Origin: G963704535 sp963704535
GTDB taxonomy: Bacteria > Chloroflexota > Chloroflexia > Chloroflexales > Roseiflexaceae
Length of the DNA stretch: 64,000 nucleotides
Direction of reading: 5' to 3'
Assembly (NCBI GenBank): GCA_963704535.1
Contig: OY969916.1
Span: 868,001 to 932,000 of the forward strand
Position 1 is the stretch's first letter. Each line of letters opens with the position of its first letter. A program made the position numbers and the translations under genes. The notes under the pieces were generated by a model. The model was not told the origin of the DNA. It searched no databases and saw nothing but the letters and a program-made list of their open reading frames with translations. Shown one piece after another: positions 38,019 to 45,755 of the stretch.

Positions 38019-38264
38019 ATGCAAACGTCGACCGCAAGTCTGTCCGATGCGGAGATTCTGACGCTGAGCGAGCTTCAGATGGAGCCAGACCAGGATCGTC
38101 GGCTCAGTTTCCTTCTTGAGCGCCAGCAGGCCGGGCGATGCACTGAAAGCGAGCGTGCTGAAGTAGCTGCGCTCATGCAGCGTTACCAGCAGGGTCTGCT
38201 TCGTAAGGCCCAGGCGCTCCAAGAGGCTGTTCGACGCAGGTTGCGTGAGCCGCCGGCGCCGTGA
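38019..38264 (+). CDS. Small conserved helical protein, function unknown
   Basis: 81 residues, strongly helical: LSDAEILTLSELQMEPDQDRRLSFLLERQQAGRCTESERAEVAALMQRYQQGLLRKAQALQEAVRRR (read as two or three amphipathic helices). Small proteins with this LLxxQQxGxLTxxExxELxxLMxxYxxxxLRKAxAL pattern are widespread in cyanobacteria and Chloroflexota without known function. It sits 8 bp after the permease gene and 7 bp before the queuosine-salvage gene, so all three may be cotranscribed. Confidence 0.7.
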   Translation: MQTSTASLSDAEILTLSELQMEPDQDRRLSFLLERQQAGRCTESERAEVAALMQRYQQGLLRKAQALQEAVRRRLREPPAP

Positions 38265-38271
38265 GAGATTC

Positions 38272-39237
38272 ATGACTGCTGATACCCTCGATCGAGTGCG
38301 CGCCGCCTGCCGTACCGTGGCCGAGCGCGCCCGCTTCGTCAGGATCGATACCGGGCAGATCCCGGCCTACGCCGCCGCGCTCCCGCTTGAGCGGATTATG
38401 CGACCGGCGCACGACCCGCGCACGCACTATCTGGGGCGCGGCGACGATACGGTGGCATTCTTCCTGACGCTGGACGCGATTAACTTCGGCTCGGGCTACT
38501 TCCCGCACCTACGCAAGCGCCCCGGCCTGTCGGGCTACTTTACGATCGCGTCGTCGCTTAACGACTACTACCAGGCGCGCGGGCCACTTTCGCCGCAGGA
38601 TCTGGCCCGGCTGACGGCGGCGGATTGCACGACGATCTTCGGCCAGGACCCGGCCAATGTCCCAATCCAGGAGCTGATGGCCCACTTCGCCACGTCGCTC
38701 AACGACCTCGGCCGCTACGTACACGACCACTTCGACGGGCGCTTCGCCGGGCTGGTCGCGGCGGCCGGCGGCTCGACCGAAAGGCTGGTCGGGCTGCTCG
38801 CCGCGATGCCCTCCTTTCGCGATGTCGCGACCTACGATGGCATCGAGGTGCCGTTCTACAAGCGGGCACAGATCGCCGCCGCCGACCTGTGGATCGCCTT
38901 CTACGGGCAAGGACCGGGCGCCTTCGCCGACCTGGACCGGCTGACGATCTTCGCCGACAACCTAGTCCCGCACGTGCTGCGCGTCGACGGCCTGCTACGC
39001 TACGACGAGTTGCTGGCGGCGCGGATCGATGCGGAGACGCCGATCGCCGGCGGCTCGGCCGAGGAGACCGAGATCCGCGCCTGCGGGCTCCACGCGGTCG
39101 AGCTGATCGTCGCGGAGCTGCGCGGCCAGGGGCATGCGGTCAACGCATCTCAGCTCGACAACCTGCTGTGGTCGCGCGGGCAGCAGCCATTCTACAAGGC
39201 CCGACCGCGCCACCGCGCACGCTCGATCTACTATTGA
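38272..39237 (+). CDS. Queuosine salvage protein (queuosine 5'-phosphate N-glycosylase, QNG1/DUF2419 type)
   Basis: The 321-residue product shows DUF2419 landmarks: VAFFLTLDAINFGSGYFPHL, GYFTIASSLNDYY, the block DLWIAFYGQGPGAFADLDRLTIFADNLVPHVLR, and a C-terminal ETEIRACGLHAVELIV. This family releases queuine from queuosine 5'-phosphate so that the base can be reinserted in tRNA. ATG 38272 with GAGAGA upstream is preferred to GTG 38245, which overlaps the previous gene. Its place behind a sugar-type importer raises the idea of nucleoside uptake, which is inference. Confidence 0.85.
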   Translation: MTADTLDRVRAACRTVAERARFVRIDTGQIPAYAAALPLERIMRPAHDPRTHYLGRGDDTVAFFLTLDAINFGSGYFPHLRKRPGLSGYFTIASSLNDYYQARGPLSPQDLARLTAADCTTIFGQDPANVPIQELMAHFATSLNDLGRYVHDHFDGRFAGLVAAAGGSTERLVGLLAAMPSFRDVATYDGIEVPFYKRAQIAAADLWIAFYGQGPGAFADLDRLTIFADNLVPHVLRVDGLLRYDELLAARIDAETPIAGGSAEETEIRACGLHAVELIVAELRGQGHAVNASQLDNLLWSRGQQPFYKARPRHRARSIYY

Positions 39238-39270
39238 TCAACAATGTTTGGAAACCCGACAAACGGAGAT

Positions 39271-39351
39271 TTTTAACGCAAAGACGCAAAGCCGCAAAGA
39301 GAGAAATTCGAGGATCTTGGCACCTTTGCCCCTTTGTGCCTTTGCGTTGAG
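39271..39351. repeat. GACGCAAAG heptamer hairpin, second copy
   Basis: TTTTAACGCAAAGACGCAAAG faces CACCTTTGCCCCTTTGTGCC and CCTTTGCGTTGAGA. It matches the element at 34081-34186 and lies in the gap before the CobW-type gene. Confidence 0.85.
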
Positions 39352-39406
39352 ACACGAGTTGCGAAATTTCCAATTGCTCCCTATGATTTCAGAGGAACGA
39401 TTCGTT

Positions 39407-40012
39407 ATGCGCGCACTGGCGATCACCGGCTTCCTGGGTACCGGCAAGACGACGCTGACGCTGGCGCTGGCCGAGGAGCTGTCGCGGCGCGGGGCGCGAG
39501 TGGCGATCATCGAGAACGAGCGCGGCGGCATCGGCGTGGACGGCGCCTACCTGGAGGCCCACGGCCTGAAGGTCCAGGAGCTGCGGGCCGGCTGCGTCTG
39601 CTGCGAGCTGGTGCTCCCGCTGCGCCAGACGCTCGAGACGCTGCGCGATGAGTTCGGGGCCGAGTGGCTGCTGCTGGAGGCCAGCGGCGTCGCCAACGCC
39701 GACTCGCTGCGCGAAAGCCTCCAGCACCCGGCGCTGGCCGATATCGGCTGGACATTCCTGGCGCTGCTGGATACGGCCCGGTTCGAGCGGCTGTGGGACA
39801 GCCGCTACGGGCTGGAGATGCTGATCCGACCCCAGGTGGCCCAGGCCGACCTGCTAGTGCTGACCAAGATCGACGCGGTCGACGAGGAGCGCCTGCTGGC
39901 GACGGCGGCGGCGGTGCAGGACCTGCGCCCCGACGTGCCGGTGCTGCCATTCCTGGCCGACGACCCGGTCTGTGTCGCCGAGATCATGCACGCGATCGAG
40001 GGGACGCCATGA
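39407..40012 (+). CDS. CobW/P47K-type GTPase (COG0523, short form)
   Basis: At 201 residues, this protein is a short G3E-family GTPase. It has Walker A GFLGTGKTT at residue 8, ENERGGIGVDG, the metal-binding GCVCCEL motif (CxCC), a WLLLEASGVANADSL switch region and TKID as the NKxD equivalent. The C-terminal CobW domain of longer members is missing. Such proteins insert or deliver metals such as zinc or cobalt. AGAGGAA lies nine bases upstream. The stop overlaps the start of the next gene (ATGA), so the pair is translationally coupled. Confidence 0.88.
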   Translation: MRALAITGFLGTGKTTLTLALAEELSRRGARVAIIENERGGIGVDGAYLEAHGLKVQELRAGCVCCELVLPLRQTLETLRDEFGAEWLLLEASGVANADSLRESLQHPALADIGWTFLALLDTARFERLWDSRYGLEMLIRPQVAQADLLVLTKIDAVDEERLLATAAAVQDLRPDVPVLPFLADDPVCVAEIMHAIEGTP

Positions 40013-40410
40013 GCGAGGCCGGCAGCGCCGCGCGGCGCGTCGAGATGGAGTGGGAGGCGCCCCAGCCGTGGCCCGAGCTGCGGCGGCTGGCCGAGGAGCT
40101 GCTGGCCGCTTTCGACGGCCGGCTCACGCAGGAGGCGCCGGACTGGCTCGGGCACTGCAAGGTGCTGGTCGCGACCGCCGAGGGCTGCGCCTACGCCTCG
40201 CTCACCGCCGCCGGCGAGCGGGCCACCTGGCGCGGGGCGCTAGCGCTCCCGGCGATGGCAGCGGCGTTCACGGTCTACGCGGTCATCTGGGCCGCGCCTG
40301 AGGCCGCAGTCGAGACGGCGGTCGCGCACGCAATCGCGGCGCATCTGCCGGGGGCGCGGAGCGCGCCGGCCCCGCACGACCCGCCCGACACGCCGGGCGC
40401 GGGCCGGTGA
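40009..40410 (+). CDS. Small protein coupled to the CobW-type GTPase
   Basis: 133 residues, starting at the ATGA overlap. The N-terminal helix PWPELRRLAEELLAAFDGRL and the central WLGHCKVLVATAEGCAYASLTAAGERATWRG suggest a small alpha/beta fold. The tail is Pro/Ala-rich and probably disordered. Tight coupling to the GTPase gene makes it a candidate partner or metal-delivery client. I do not recognise a family with a known activity. Confidence 0.65.
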   Translation: MSEAGSAARRVEMEWEAPQPWPELRRLAEELLAAFDGRLTQEAPDWLGHCKVLVATAEGCAYASLTAAGERATWRGALALPAMAAAFTVYAVIWAAPEAAVETAVAHAIAAHLPGARSAPAPHDPPDTPGAGR

Positions 40411-40505
40411 TGCCACCGCCGCCGCACGACCATCGGGGTATCGATGATCGATCGATGCAGGATCATCGTACGGACGCCGATCGAACATTGACGCACCACG
40501 AACCC

Positions 40506-40611
40506 GTAGGGGCCTAGCAGTTGCACATGTGGCTCGAACCTCGACCGATCTATAACGAGCGTGCCAGAATATACCAAGCATCATCTGCGGCGGCAACTGC
40601 TAGGCCCCTAC
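40506..40611. repeat. MITE-like 106-bp element with 19-bp perfect inverted ends
   Basis: GTAGGGGCCTAGCAGTTGC (40506-40524) and its exact reverse complement (40593-40611) bound about 68 bp without coding capacity. No target duplication is obvious. The rest of the 40411-40804 gap is rich in CCGCCATTGC-like dyads and ends in heptamers; no gene is visible. Confidence 0.75.
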
Positions 40612-40740
40612 CCACATTGTGGTCGCCATCGGCATTGCCACCGCCATGCATGGCGGCCGCGATTCCCCACATTGTCGGCACCGCCCGCATTGCCACCGCC
40701 ACACACGATGATCTCATCGTGGGCATCGCCACGGTACACC

Positions 40741-40803
40741 AACGTGAAACGTGAAACGCGATGCTGGCGCCTTCATGCATCACGCATCACGCATCACGCT
40801 TCG
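40741..40803. repeat. GTGAAAC / CATCACG heptamers
   Basis: ACGTGAAACGTGAAACGCG faces CACGCATCACGCATCACGC units downstream of the minus-strand SdrD/B-like gene; a probable terminator hairpin. Confidence 0.75.
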
Positions 40804-40804
40804 C

Positions 40805-41959
40805 CTAGCGCAGCACGATTGGCATGTAGAGGCGCGGGATCAACTCGCCCACAGAGAGGGGCGTGTTTGTCGGCGTGTCCGTCGGTATGTTTGTCGGCGT
40901 GCCCGTCGCCGTGCGGGTAGGCGTGTTCGTCGGCGTGCCCGTCGCCGTGTTCGTGGGTGTGTTTGTCGGCGTGCGAGTCGGCGTGTGGGTCGGCGTGCGC
41001 GTCGCCGTCGGCGTGGCCGGCACATTGACCAGCCCGGCGTCGATGGTCGTGATGCTAATCAGATTCGAGGCGAATGCGTAGATATCCGTGAAGCCGGAAT
41101 CCACGCCGGAAGGATTGATGTCGCTGTCGCGCTGGTCGGGGCTGGCGCCGCCATCAGTGGCGTCCTTGGGTGCGAAGCTGGCGCCGCTCGGCAGCAACAC
41201 CCGGACGCGGTAGCTGCCCGGACCGGGCGCCTGGAGCGAGTAGATGCCACTGGAGTTGGTGAACGCGGTGTCGATGAGCTGGTTCTTGGCGCCGTTCCAG
41301 AGCTGCACTTGGATGCCGGTGAGGCCATACTCGCCGGCATCTTGCAGTCCATCGCCGTCCAAATCGTGCCAGATGAAATTGCCCACGTTGACGGGCGTCG
41401 GCGTGCGGGTCGGTGTCGGCGGCCGGTAGACGATGATTTCGGCGTCGATGGTCGTGATGCTGATCAGATTCGAGGCGAATACGTAGATGTCGGTGAAGCC
41501 GGCGTTTGTGCCGGAAGGGTTGATGTCACTGTCGCTCAGGTCGGGGCTCGCGCTGCCGTTGTTCACGTCTTTGGGCGAGAACTGGTCGAGCGCCGGATTG
41601 GGCAGCAGCACGCGAACGCGGTAGTTGCCAGGGCCGGACACCTTGAGCGAGTAGATCCCACTGGCATTGGTGGCCGTCTGGGCGATGAGTTGGGTCTTGG
41701 TGCTGTTCCAGATCTGGACGGTCACGCCGGCCAGGCCCGGCTCGCCGGCATCTTGCAGCCCATCGCGGTCCAGGTCGTCCCAGACGAAGTTGCCGACATT
41801 GATCGGCGTCGGCGTGCGGGTAGGCGTGCTGGTACTCTGCATGGGAGGCAGCGCCGACAGGTCGGACTTGGGCTGTGGGACTCGGGCGCCGGCCACGGCC
41901 CAGATCAGCCCGATGCATGCAGAGGCAATCGCAAGACGAGAGAAGTGAGTGGTGAGCAT
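40805..41959 (-). CDS. Secreted protein with two SdrD/B-like repeats and Thr-Pro linkers
   Basis: The product has 384 residues. A signal peptide (LAIASACIGLIWAVAGA) is followed by two homologous ~120-residue Cna/SdrD-B-type domains. Each runs from VGNFVWDDLDRDGLQDAGEPG (second copy VGNFIWHDLDGDGLQDAGEYG) through YRVRVLLP to SDSDINPSG. A TPTxTPT linker separates them, and a longer Thr-Pro-Asn-rich stretch precedes the end. The protein ends RLYMPIVLR, a hydrophobic tail resembling that of the 10061-13285 protein. SdrD/B domains are calcium-stabilised rods, so this is likely a surface stalk or adhesin. The near-identical domain copies indicate recent duplication. Confidence 0.85.
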   Translation of the reverse strand: MLTTHFSRLAIASACIGLIWAVAGARVPQPKSDLSALPPMQSTSTPTRTPTPINVGNFVWDDLDRDGLQDAGEPGLAGVTVQIWNSTKTQLIAQTATNASGIYSLKVSGPGNYRVRVLLPNPALDQFSPKDVNNGSASPDLSDSDINPSGTNAGFTDIYVFASNLISITTIDAEIIVYRPPTPTRTPTPVNVGNFIWHDLDGDGLQDAGEYGLTGIQVQLWNGAKNQLIDTAFTNSSGIYSLQAPGPGSYRVRVLLPSGASFAPKDATDGGASPDQRDSDINPSGVDSGFTDIYAFASNLISITTIDAGLVNVPATPTATRTPTHTPTRTPTNTPTNTATGTPTNTPTRTATGTPTNIPTDTPTNTPLSVGELIPRLYMPIVLR

Positions 41960-42164
41960 AGTACCTTGAGGGTGCCACGTACGGCGGTGTCAGCCGACCC
42001 GGCAGGCTAGGCGCAAGCGACGACGCAGCTCTTACAGGAGGCTGATCACCGATTGTGCGGGCTTCGCGCTTGATCGTATGTGCTGCTTCGGGCCTTATCG
42101 TACCACAGAGTTAAGCGAGGAAGGCGAATGCCCTACGATCAGGGATCGTGGCGCCACGCCTATC

Positions 42165-42193
42165 TTGACAGCCTCCCCGGCTGGTGCTACCAT
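42165..42193 (+). promoter_or_regulatory. Promoter of the ECF transporter operon
   Basis: TTGACA (42165-42170) and TACCAT (42188-42193) are 17 bp apart. The transcript would carry a leader of about 155 nt before the 42355 start, long enough for leader regulation, although I recognise no riboswitch class in it. Confidence 0.6.
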
Positions 42194-42354
42194 CCCCCTG
42201 CCCATCCACCTACGCATTGAAACACATTCTCCTGATCGGGCAGCCTGTTCTGCCGGTTTCGCCATCCGGCGCCGTCGCGTGGCGTCGCACGGCCGGCGCG
42301 GTCGGCGGCGCTTTATTTGGCGTACCTTGGATCGGCTTTTTGAGGAGGTTGGTG

Positions 42355-43398
42355 ATGGCTCTCACACGGGAACACAGCGAGCGCGCGGGGCTTACCAGGG
42401 GACAGATCGTGCTCGCGGGATCGGCGCTGCTGCTCGTCGTCGCCTTCTTCCTACCTTGGGTGAATGCCGGGCCGGCGAGCCCAAGCGGCATGGGCATCGC
42501 CGGGCAGGCCGAGGCGCTCCGACCGTTGGGATTGAATGGGATCGGGGTGGCGCCGCTGCTGTACCTGGTGCCGGCGTTGGGGCTGCTGGCGCTGGCGCTG
42601 GCGTTCGTGCGGGGGCCGGCATCCGGCCCGACGGGCGCCGGTGCAGGACTACTGGGGTTTGTGCTGCTGGTCGTGTTTCTCCTCCAGCTCAACCAGGCGC
42701 CCGTGATCGTCGACGCGGTGGCGAACGGCGGCACCCCGCTGCCGTTTCTGGGCATCGGCATCTGGCTCTCACTCGTCTGCGTGATCGCGATTTCCATCGG
42801 CGGGATGATGCTGGCGACCCGCTACATGTCGCCCGGAACCGCGCTCAACACGCGCCGGATCGTCACGTCGGGGATGCTGGGCGCCGTCGCCGTGACGCTG
42901 GGTGTCACGCGGCTGGGCTTCATCCCGGTGCCCAACGTCACCGGCAACGCCACGATTATGCACCTGCCGGCGATCGTCGGCGCGGTGCTCGAAGGCCCGG
43001 TGGTCGGCATCGTGACCGGCGGGATCTTCGGCCTATTCAGTTGGCTGAACGCGACCAGCCCGCTCTTCGCCAACCCGATCGTCGCCGTGCTCCCGCGCCT
43101 GCTGATCGGCCTGCTGGCCTGGCTGGTGTACCGCAGCCTGGCGCGATTCAACGTCGATCTCGCCGCCGCTGCGGCCGGGGTCATCGGCACCCTGACCAAC
43201 ACCGTCGGCGTGCTGGGCCTGGGGGTGGCGACGGGCCTGCTCCCGGCCGCTGTGATCCCGACGATCATCCCGCAGGCGGTGGCCGAGCTGGTCCTGGCGG
43301 CGGTCCTGACGCCGATCATCGCGCGCGCCGTCAACCTCACCCGCTCCGGTCGCACCGTCGCCGAGGACACCGTGCCGCGAGAGAAGTCGTACTATTAG
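42355..43398 (+). CDS. ECF transporter S component (substrate-specific membrane subunit)
   Basis: The ATG at 42355 has AGGAGG upstream; earlier in-frame starts extend into the leader. The ~347-residue product has an N-terminal four-helix portion (LVLAGSALLLVVAFFLPWVNAG) fused to a typical ~180-residue S domain, which begins at RRIVTSGMLGAVAVTLGVTRLGFIP and includes IMHLPAIVGAVLEGPVVGIVTGGIFGLFSWL. The S domain fits ECF subunits of the PdxU/YkoE-like broad group. The substrate, probably a vitamin or cofactor precursor, cannot be assigned. The ATPase and EcfT genes follow, making a complete group I-like ECF operon. Confidence 0.85.
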   Translation: MALTREHSERAGLTRGQIVLAGSALLLVVAFFLPWVNAGPASPSGMGIAGQAEALRPLGLNGIGVAPLLYLVPALGLLALALAFVRGPASGPTGAGAGLLGFVLLVVFLLQLNQAPVIVDAVANGGTPLPFLGIGIWLSLVCVIAISIGGMMLATRYMSPGTALNTRRIVTSGMLGAVAVTLGVTRLGFIPVPNVTGNATIMHLPAIVGAVLEGPVVGIVTGGIFGLFSWLNATSPLFANPIVAVLPRLLIGLLAWLVYRSLARFNVDLAAAAAGVIGTLTNTVGVLGLGVATGLLPAAVIPTIIPQAVAELVLAAVLTPIIARAVNLTRSGRTVAEDTVPREKSYY

Positions 43399-43498
43399 AG
43401 ATTATCTGAAAGGGGGAGTTTGAGGGGGCCGCCCCTCAAGAAGCCTCTTTCCACCATCGATTGCGCGTGCGAAACGGGCTTTTCAGGCAGTTTCTTAG
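43397..43498. repeat. Family B palindromic repeat
   Basis: ATTATCTGAAAGGGGGAG and TTTTCAGGCAGTTTCTTAG ends enclose GTTTGAGGGGGCCGCCCCTCAAG. It starts at the stop codon of the ECF S gene. Confidence 0.8.
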
Positions 43499-43502
43499 AA
43501 TG

Positions 43503-43555
43503 TAAAATTGAGAATTGAGAATAACCGTTTCTCAATTCTCAATTCTCAATTTCTT
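43503..43555. repeat. GAATTGA/TCAATTC heptamer hairpin abutting a start codon
   Basis: AATTGAGAATTGAGAATAAC faces TCTCAATTCTCAATTCTCAA and ends two bases before the ATG of the fused ATPase gene. There is no conventional ribosome site between repeat and start. Confidence 0.85.
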
Positions 43556-43556
43556 C

Positions 43557-45452
43557 ATGCTTGAGGTCGCGAATCTCTCCTACGCCTATAACGCCGGCCG
43601 GCCCGACGCGATCGTCGCGCTGCGCGATGTGAGCTTGCGGGTCGCGCCGGGCGAGTTGGTGGCGATCATCGGCCACAACGGTAGCGGGAAGAGCACGCTG
43701 GCGAAGCTGCTGTGCGGCATCCTGGAGCCGCCCGCCGGTGCCATCCACGTCGATGGCATCCCCGCCGCGCCGGAGAACGTGTGGGAGATCCGCCGCCGCG
43801 TCGGCATGGTCTTCCAGCGCCCGGACGATCAGCTGATCGCCAACACCGTGATCGACGATGTCGCCTTCGGACCGGAGAACCTGGGGCTGCCGCGCGAAGA
43901 GATCGAGCAGCGCGCCGCCGATGCGCTGGCCGCGCTGGACCTGAGCGGGCGGGCGCACGCCCAGATCGGCGAGCTGTCGGGCGGCGAGAAGCAGCGTGTG
44001 GCGATCGCCGGGGTGTTGGCGATGCGCCCGGCCTACCTGATCCTCGACGAGCCGACGACGATGATCGCGCCAGCCATGGCCCGCCAGTTGCTCGCCCTGG
44101 CCCACGAGCTGCGCCGGACGGCCGGCCTGGCGGTGCTGCACATCACCCATTTTATGCGCGAGGTGGTCAGCTTCGACCGCGTGGTGGTGATGGACGGCGG
44201 GCGCGTGCTCATGGAGGGGCCACCACGCGAGGTCTTCGCCCGCGCCGATGAGCTGCACGCCGCGGGCTTGGCCGTCCCGCTGGTGACCGGGCTGGCCCGG
44301 CGGCTGCGCGAGCGCGGCGTGGCGCTCCCGCCGGTGGTGCTGACTGCGGAGGAGCTTGCGAACGCGCTTGCGAGTCGTCCGTTGTCAGTGGTCAGTGGTC
44401 AGTTGCAATCGACCACCGAGAACAAAGAACAAAGAACAAAGAACAAAGAACCAAGAACCAAGAACCAAGAACCGACGGAGACGCAACACGCAACACGCAA
44501 CACGGGAGACGCAACACGCAACACGCAACACGTTGGATGGGCAACGGGCAACGAACAACGGACAACGGACAACGGACAATGGACTCCGCTGATCGAGACC
44601 CGCGACCTACGCTACTCCTACCTGGCCGGGACGCCGCTGGCCCAGGAGGCGCTGCAGGGCGTGAACTGCGCGCTCCATGCCGGCGAGACGCTGGCGATCC
44701 TGGGCGGGCCACAGGCCGGCAAGAGCACGCTGGTCGAGTTCTTCAACGGGCTGCGCCGGGCCGGGCCGGGGCAGGTCTTCTTCGAGGGGCAGGATACTGC
44801 CGGGACCAGCTTCGACCTGGACCAACTGCGCCAGCGGGTCGGGATCGTCTTTCAGCAGCCGGAGACGCAGCTCTTCGAGGACACTATCGGCAAGGATGTC
44901 TCATACGCGCCGCGTCGCCGGGGGCTGCCGCCCGCCGAGTCGCGCGCGATCGTCCAGCGGGCGCTGACCGAGGTGGGGCTGGACTACGAGACATTTCGCC
45001 TACGCTATATCTACGCCCTGAGCGGGGGACAGAAGCGCCGGGTCGCGATCGCCGGCGTGCTGGCGGCCGAGCCGCAAATACTCATCCTCGACGAGCCGGT
45101 CGCCGGGCTGGACCCGCGCGGGCGGGCCGAGCTGGCGGCGCTGATCGCCGACCTGACCAGGCGCCAGGGGCTGACGGTCGTGCTGGTCGGCGCCGCTGTG
45201 GACGAGCTGGCCGAGCTGGCCGACCGCGCGCTGGTGCTGCACCAGGGCCGCGTGGCGCTGGAGGGGCCACTACGCGCCCTGCTGCGCCGAGCCGACGAAC
45301 TGCACACGCTTGGGCTGGAACTGAGTGAGCCAGCCGAGATCGCGTTGACGCTGCGCCAGGTCTTCCCCGACCTGCCGACCGACCTGCTGCGGGCCGAGGA
45401 GCTAGAGGACGCGCTGATCCAGCGGCTGACGCCGGTCGCCACGGAGCCGTGA
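43557..45452 (+). CDS. Fused ECF transporter ATPase (EcfA-EcfA'), linker built from repeats
   Basis: About 631 residues comprising two nucleotide-binding domains. The first (1-270) has GHNGSGKST, VGMVFQRPDDQLIANTVIDDV, LSGGEKQRVAIAGVLA and LILDEPTTMIAP and keeps the switch His (LHITHFMREV). Its D-loop is unusual: the common LDP is IAP. The second (344-631) has GGPQAGKST, VGIVFQQPETQLFEDTIGKDV, LSGGQKRRVAIAGVLA and LILDEPVAGLDP, but its switch His is replaced (VVLVGAAVDEL). Thus each composite site may be asymmetric. A ~70-residue low-complexity linker is encoded by tandem repeats at 44376-44584. The ATG at 43557 directly follows a repeat hairpin. It powers the adjacent S and T subunits. Confidence 0.9.
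   Translation: MLEVANLSYAYNAGRPDAIVALRDVSLRVAPGELVAIIGHNGSGKSTLAKLLCGILEPPAGAIHVDGIPAAPENVWEIRRRVGMVFQRPDDQLIANTVIDDVAFGPENLGLPREEIEQRAADALAALDLSGRAHAQIGELSGGEKQRVAIAGVLAMRPAYLILDEPTTMIAPAMARQLLALAHELRRTAGLAVLHITHFMREVVSFDRVVVMDGGRVLMEGPPREVFARADELHAAGLAVPLVTGLARRLRERGVALPPVVLTAEELANALASRPLSVVSGQLQSTTENKEQRTKNKEPRTKNQEPTETQHATRNTGDATRNTQHVGWATGNEQRTTDNGQWTPLIETRDLRYSYLAGTPLAQEALQGVNCALHAGETLAILGGPQAGKSTLVEFFNGLRRAGPGQVFFEGQDTAGTSFDLDQLRQRVGIVFQQPETQLFEDTIGKDVSYAPRRRGLPPAESRAIVQRALTEVGLDYETFRLRYIYALSGGQKRRVAIAGVLAAEPQILILDEPVAGLDPRGRAELAALIADLTRRQGLTVVLVGAAVDELAELADRALVLHQGRVALEGPLRALLRRADELHTLGLELSEPAEIALTLRQVFPDLPTDLLRAEELEDALIQRLTPVATEP
44376..44584. repeat. Heptamer arrays inside the fused ECF ATPase gene
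   Basis: In order, the segment has CAGTGGT units, GAACAAA/GAACCAA units, CGCAACA units (twice) and CGGACAA units. It stays in frame for about 70 codons and encodes NKEPRTKNQEP, TQHATRN and QRTTDNG peptides. Its AAGAACC and GACAACG units match those at 16054-16168 in inverse orientation. Confidence 0.9.
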
Positions 45453-45755
45453 CAAGATGACAAGCTCACAAGATGAACGGGTGAAAGGATGAACGGGTGA
45501 AAGGGTGAAAGGGTGAAGAGGAGAGGGGGGTGGAGAAGACGGAGGATGTAGATGGACAGCCGGTGGTCGGTGGTCTGCGGTCGGCGGACTGAGAACCAAG
45601 CACCGAGCCAGAGCACGTAAGGGCGTATTGCATACGCCCCCATCCAACCACGAAGAACCGAGAACCCATAGGGTCAGCCCTCCGTGACCACTCCTCGGTG
45701 GGCACCACGCAACACGCAACCCGCTGCAACGGACAACTGACAACGGACAACGGAC
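45453..45755. repeat. Mosaic of short-repeat arrays between ecfA and ecfT
   Basis: This 303-bp gap holds no gene. It contains GACAAGAT and GGGTGAAA arrays, GGTCGGTGGTC units, the palindrome GGGCGTATTGCATACGCCC at about 45627, AACCGAGAACCC units, CACGCAACACGCAAC and finally GACAACGGACAACGGAC right up to the ecfT ATG. It reads like the union of pieces found inside the two repeat-invaded ATPase genes. Confidence 0.85.

Noticed and set aside
40520..40560. A tRNA-like GGCTCGAACCTCGACC sequence
   Set aside because: No matching acceptor, D or anticodon arms can be built around it.
42171..42354. Cobalamin, TPP or FMN riboswitch before the ECF S gene
   Set aside because: None of the conserved boxes of these classes is present in the leader.
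42078..43409. A 443-residue plus-strand frame over the ECF S gene
   Set aside because: Arg/Gly-rich shadow translation without hydrophobic segments; the other frame encodes the membrane protein with AGGAGG at its start.
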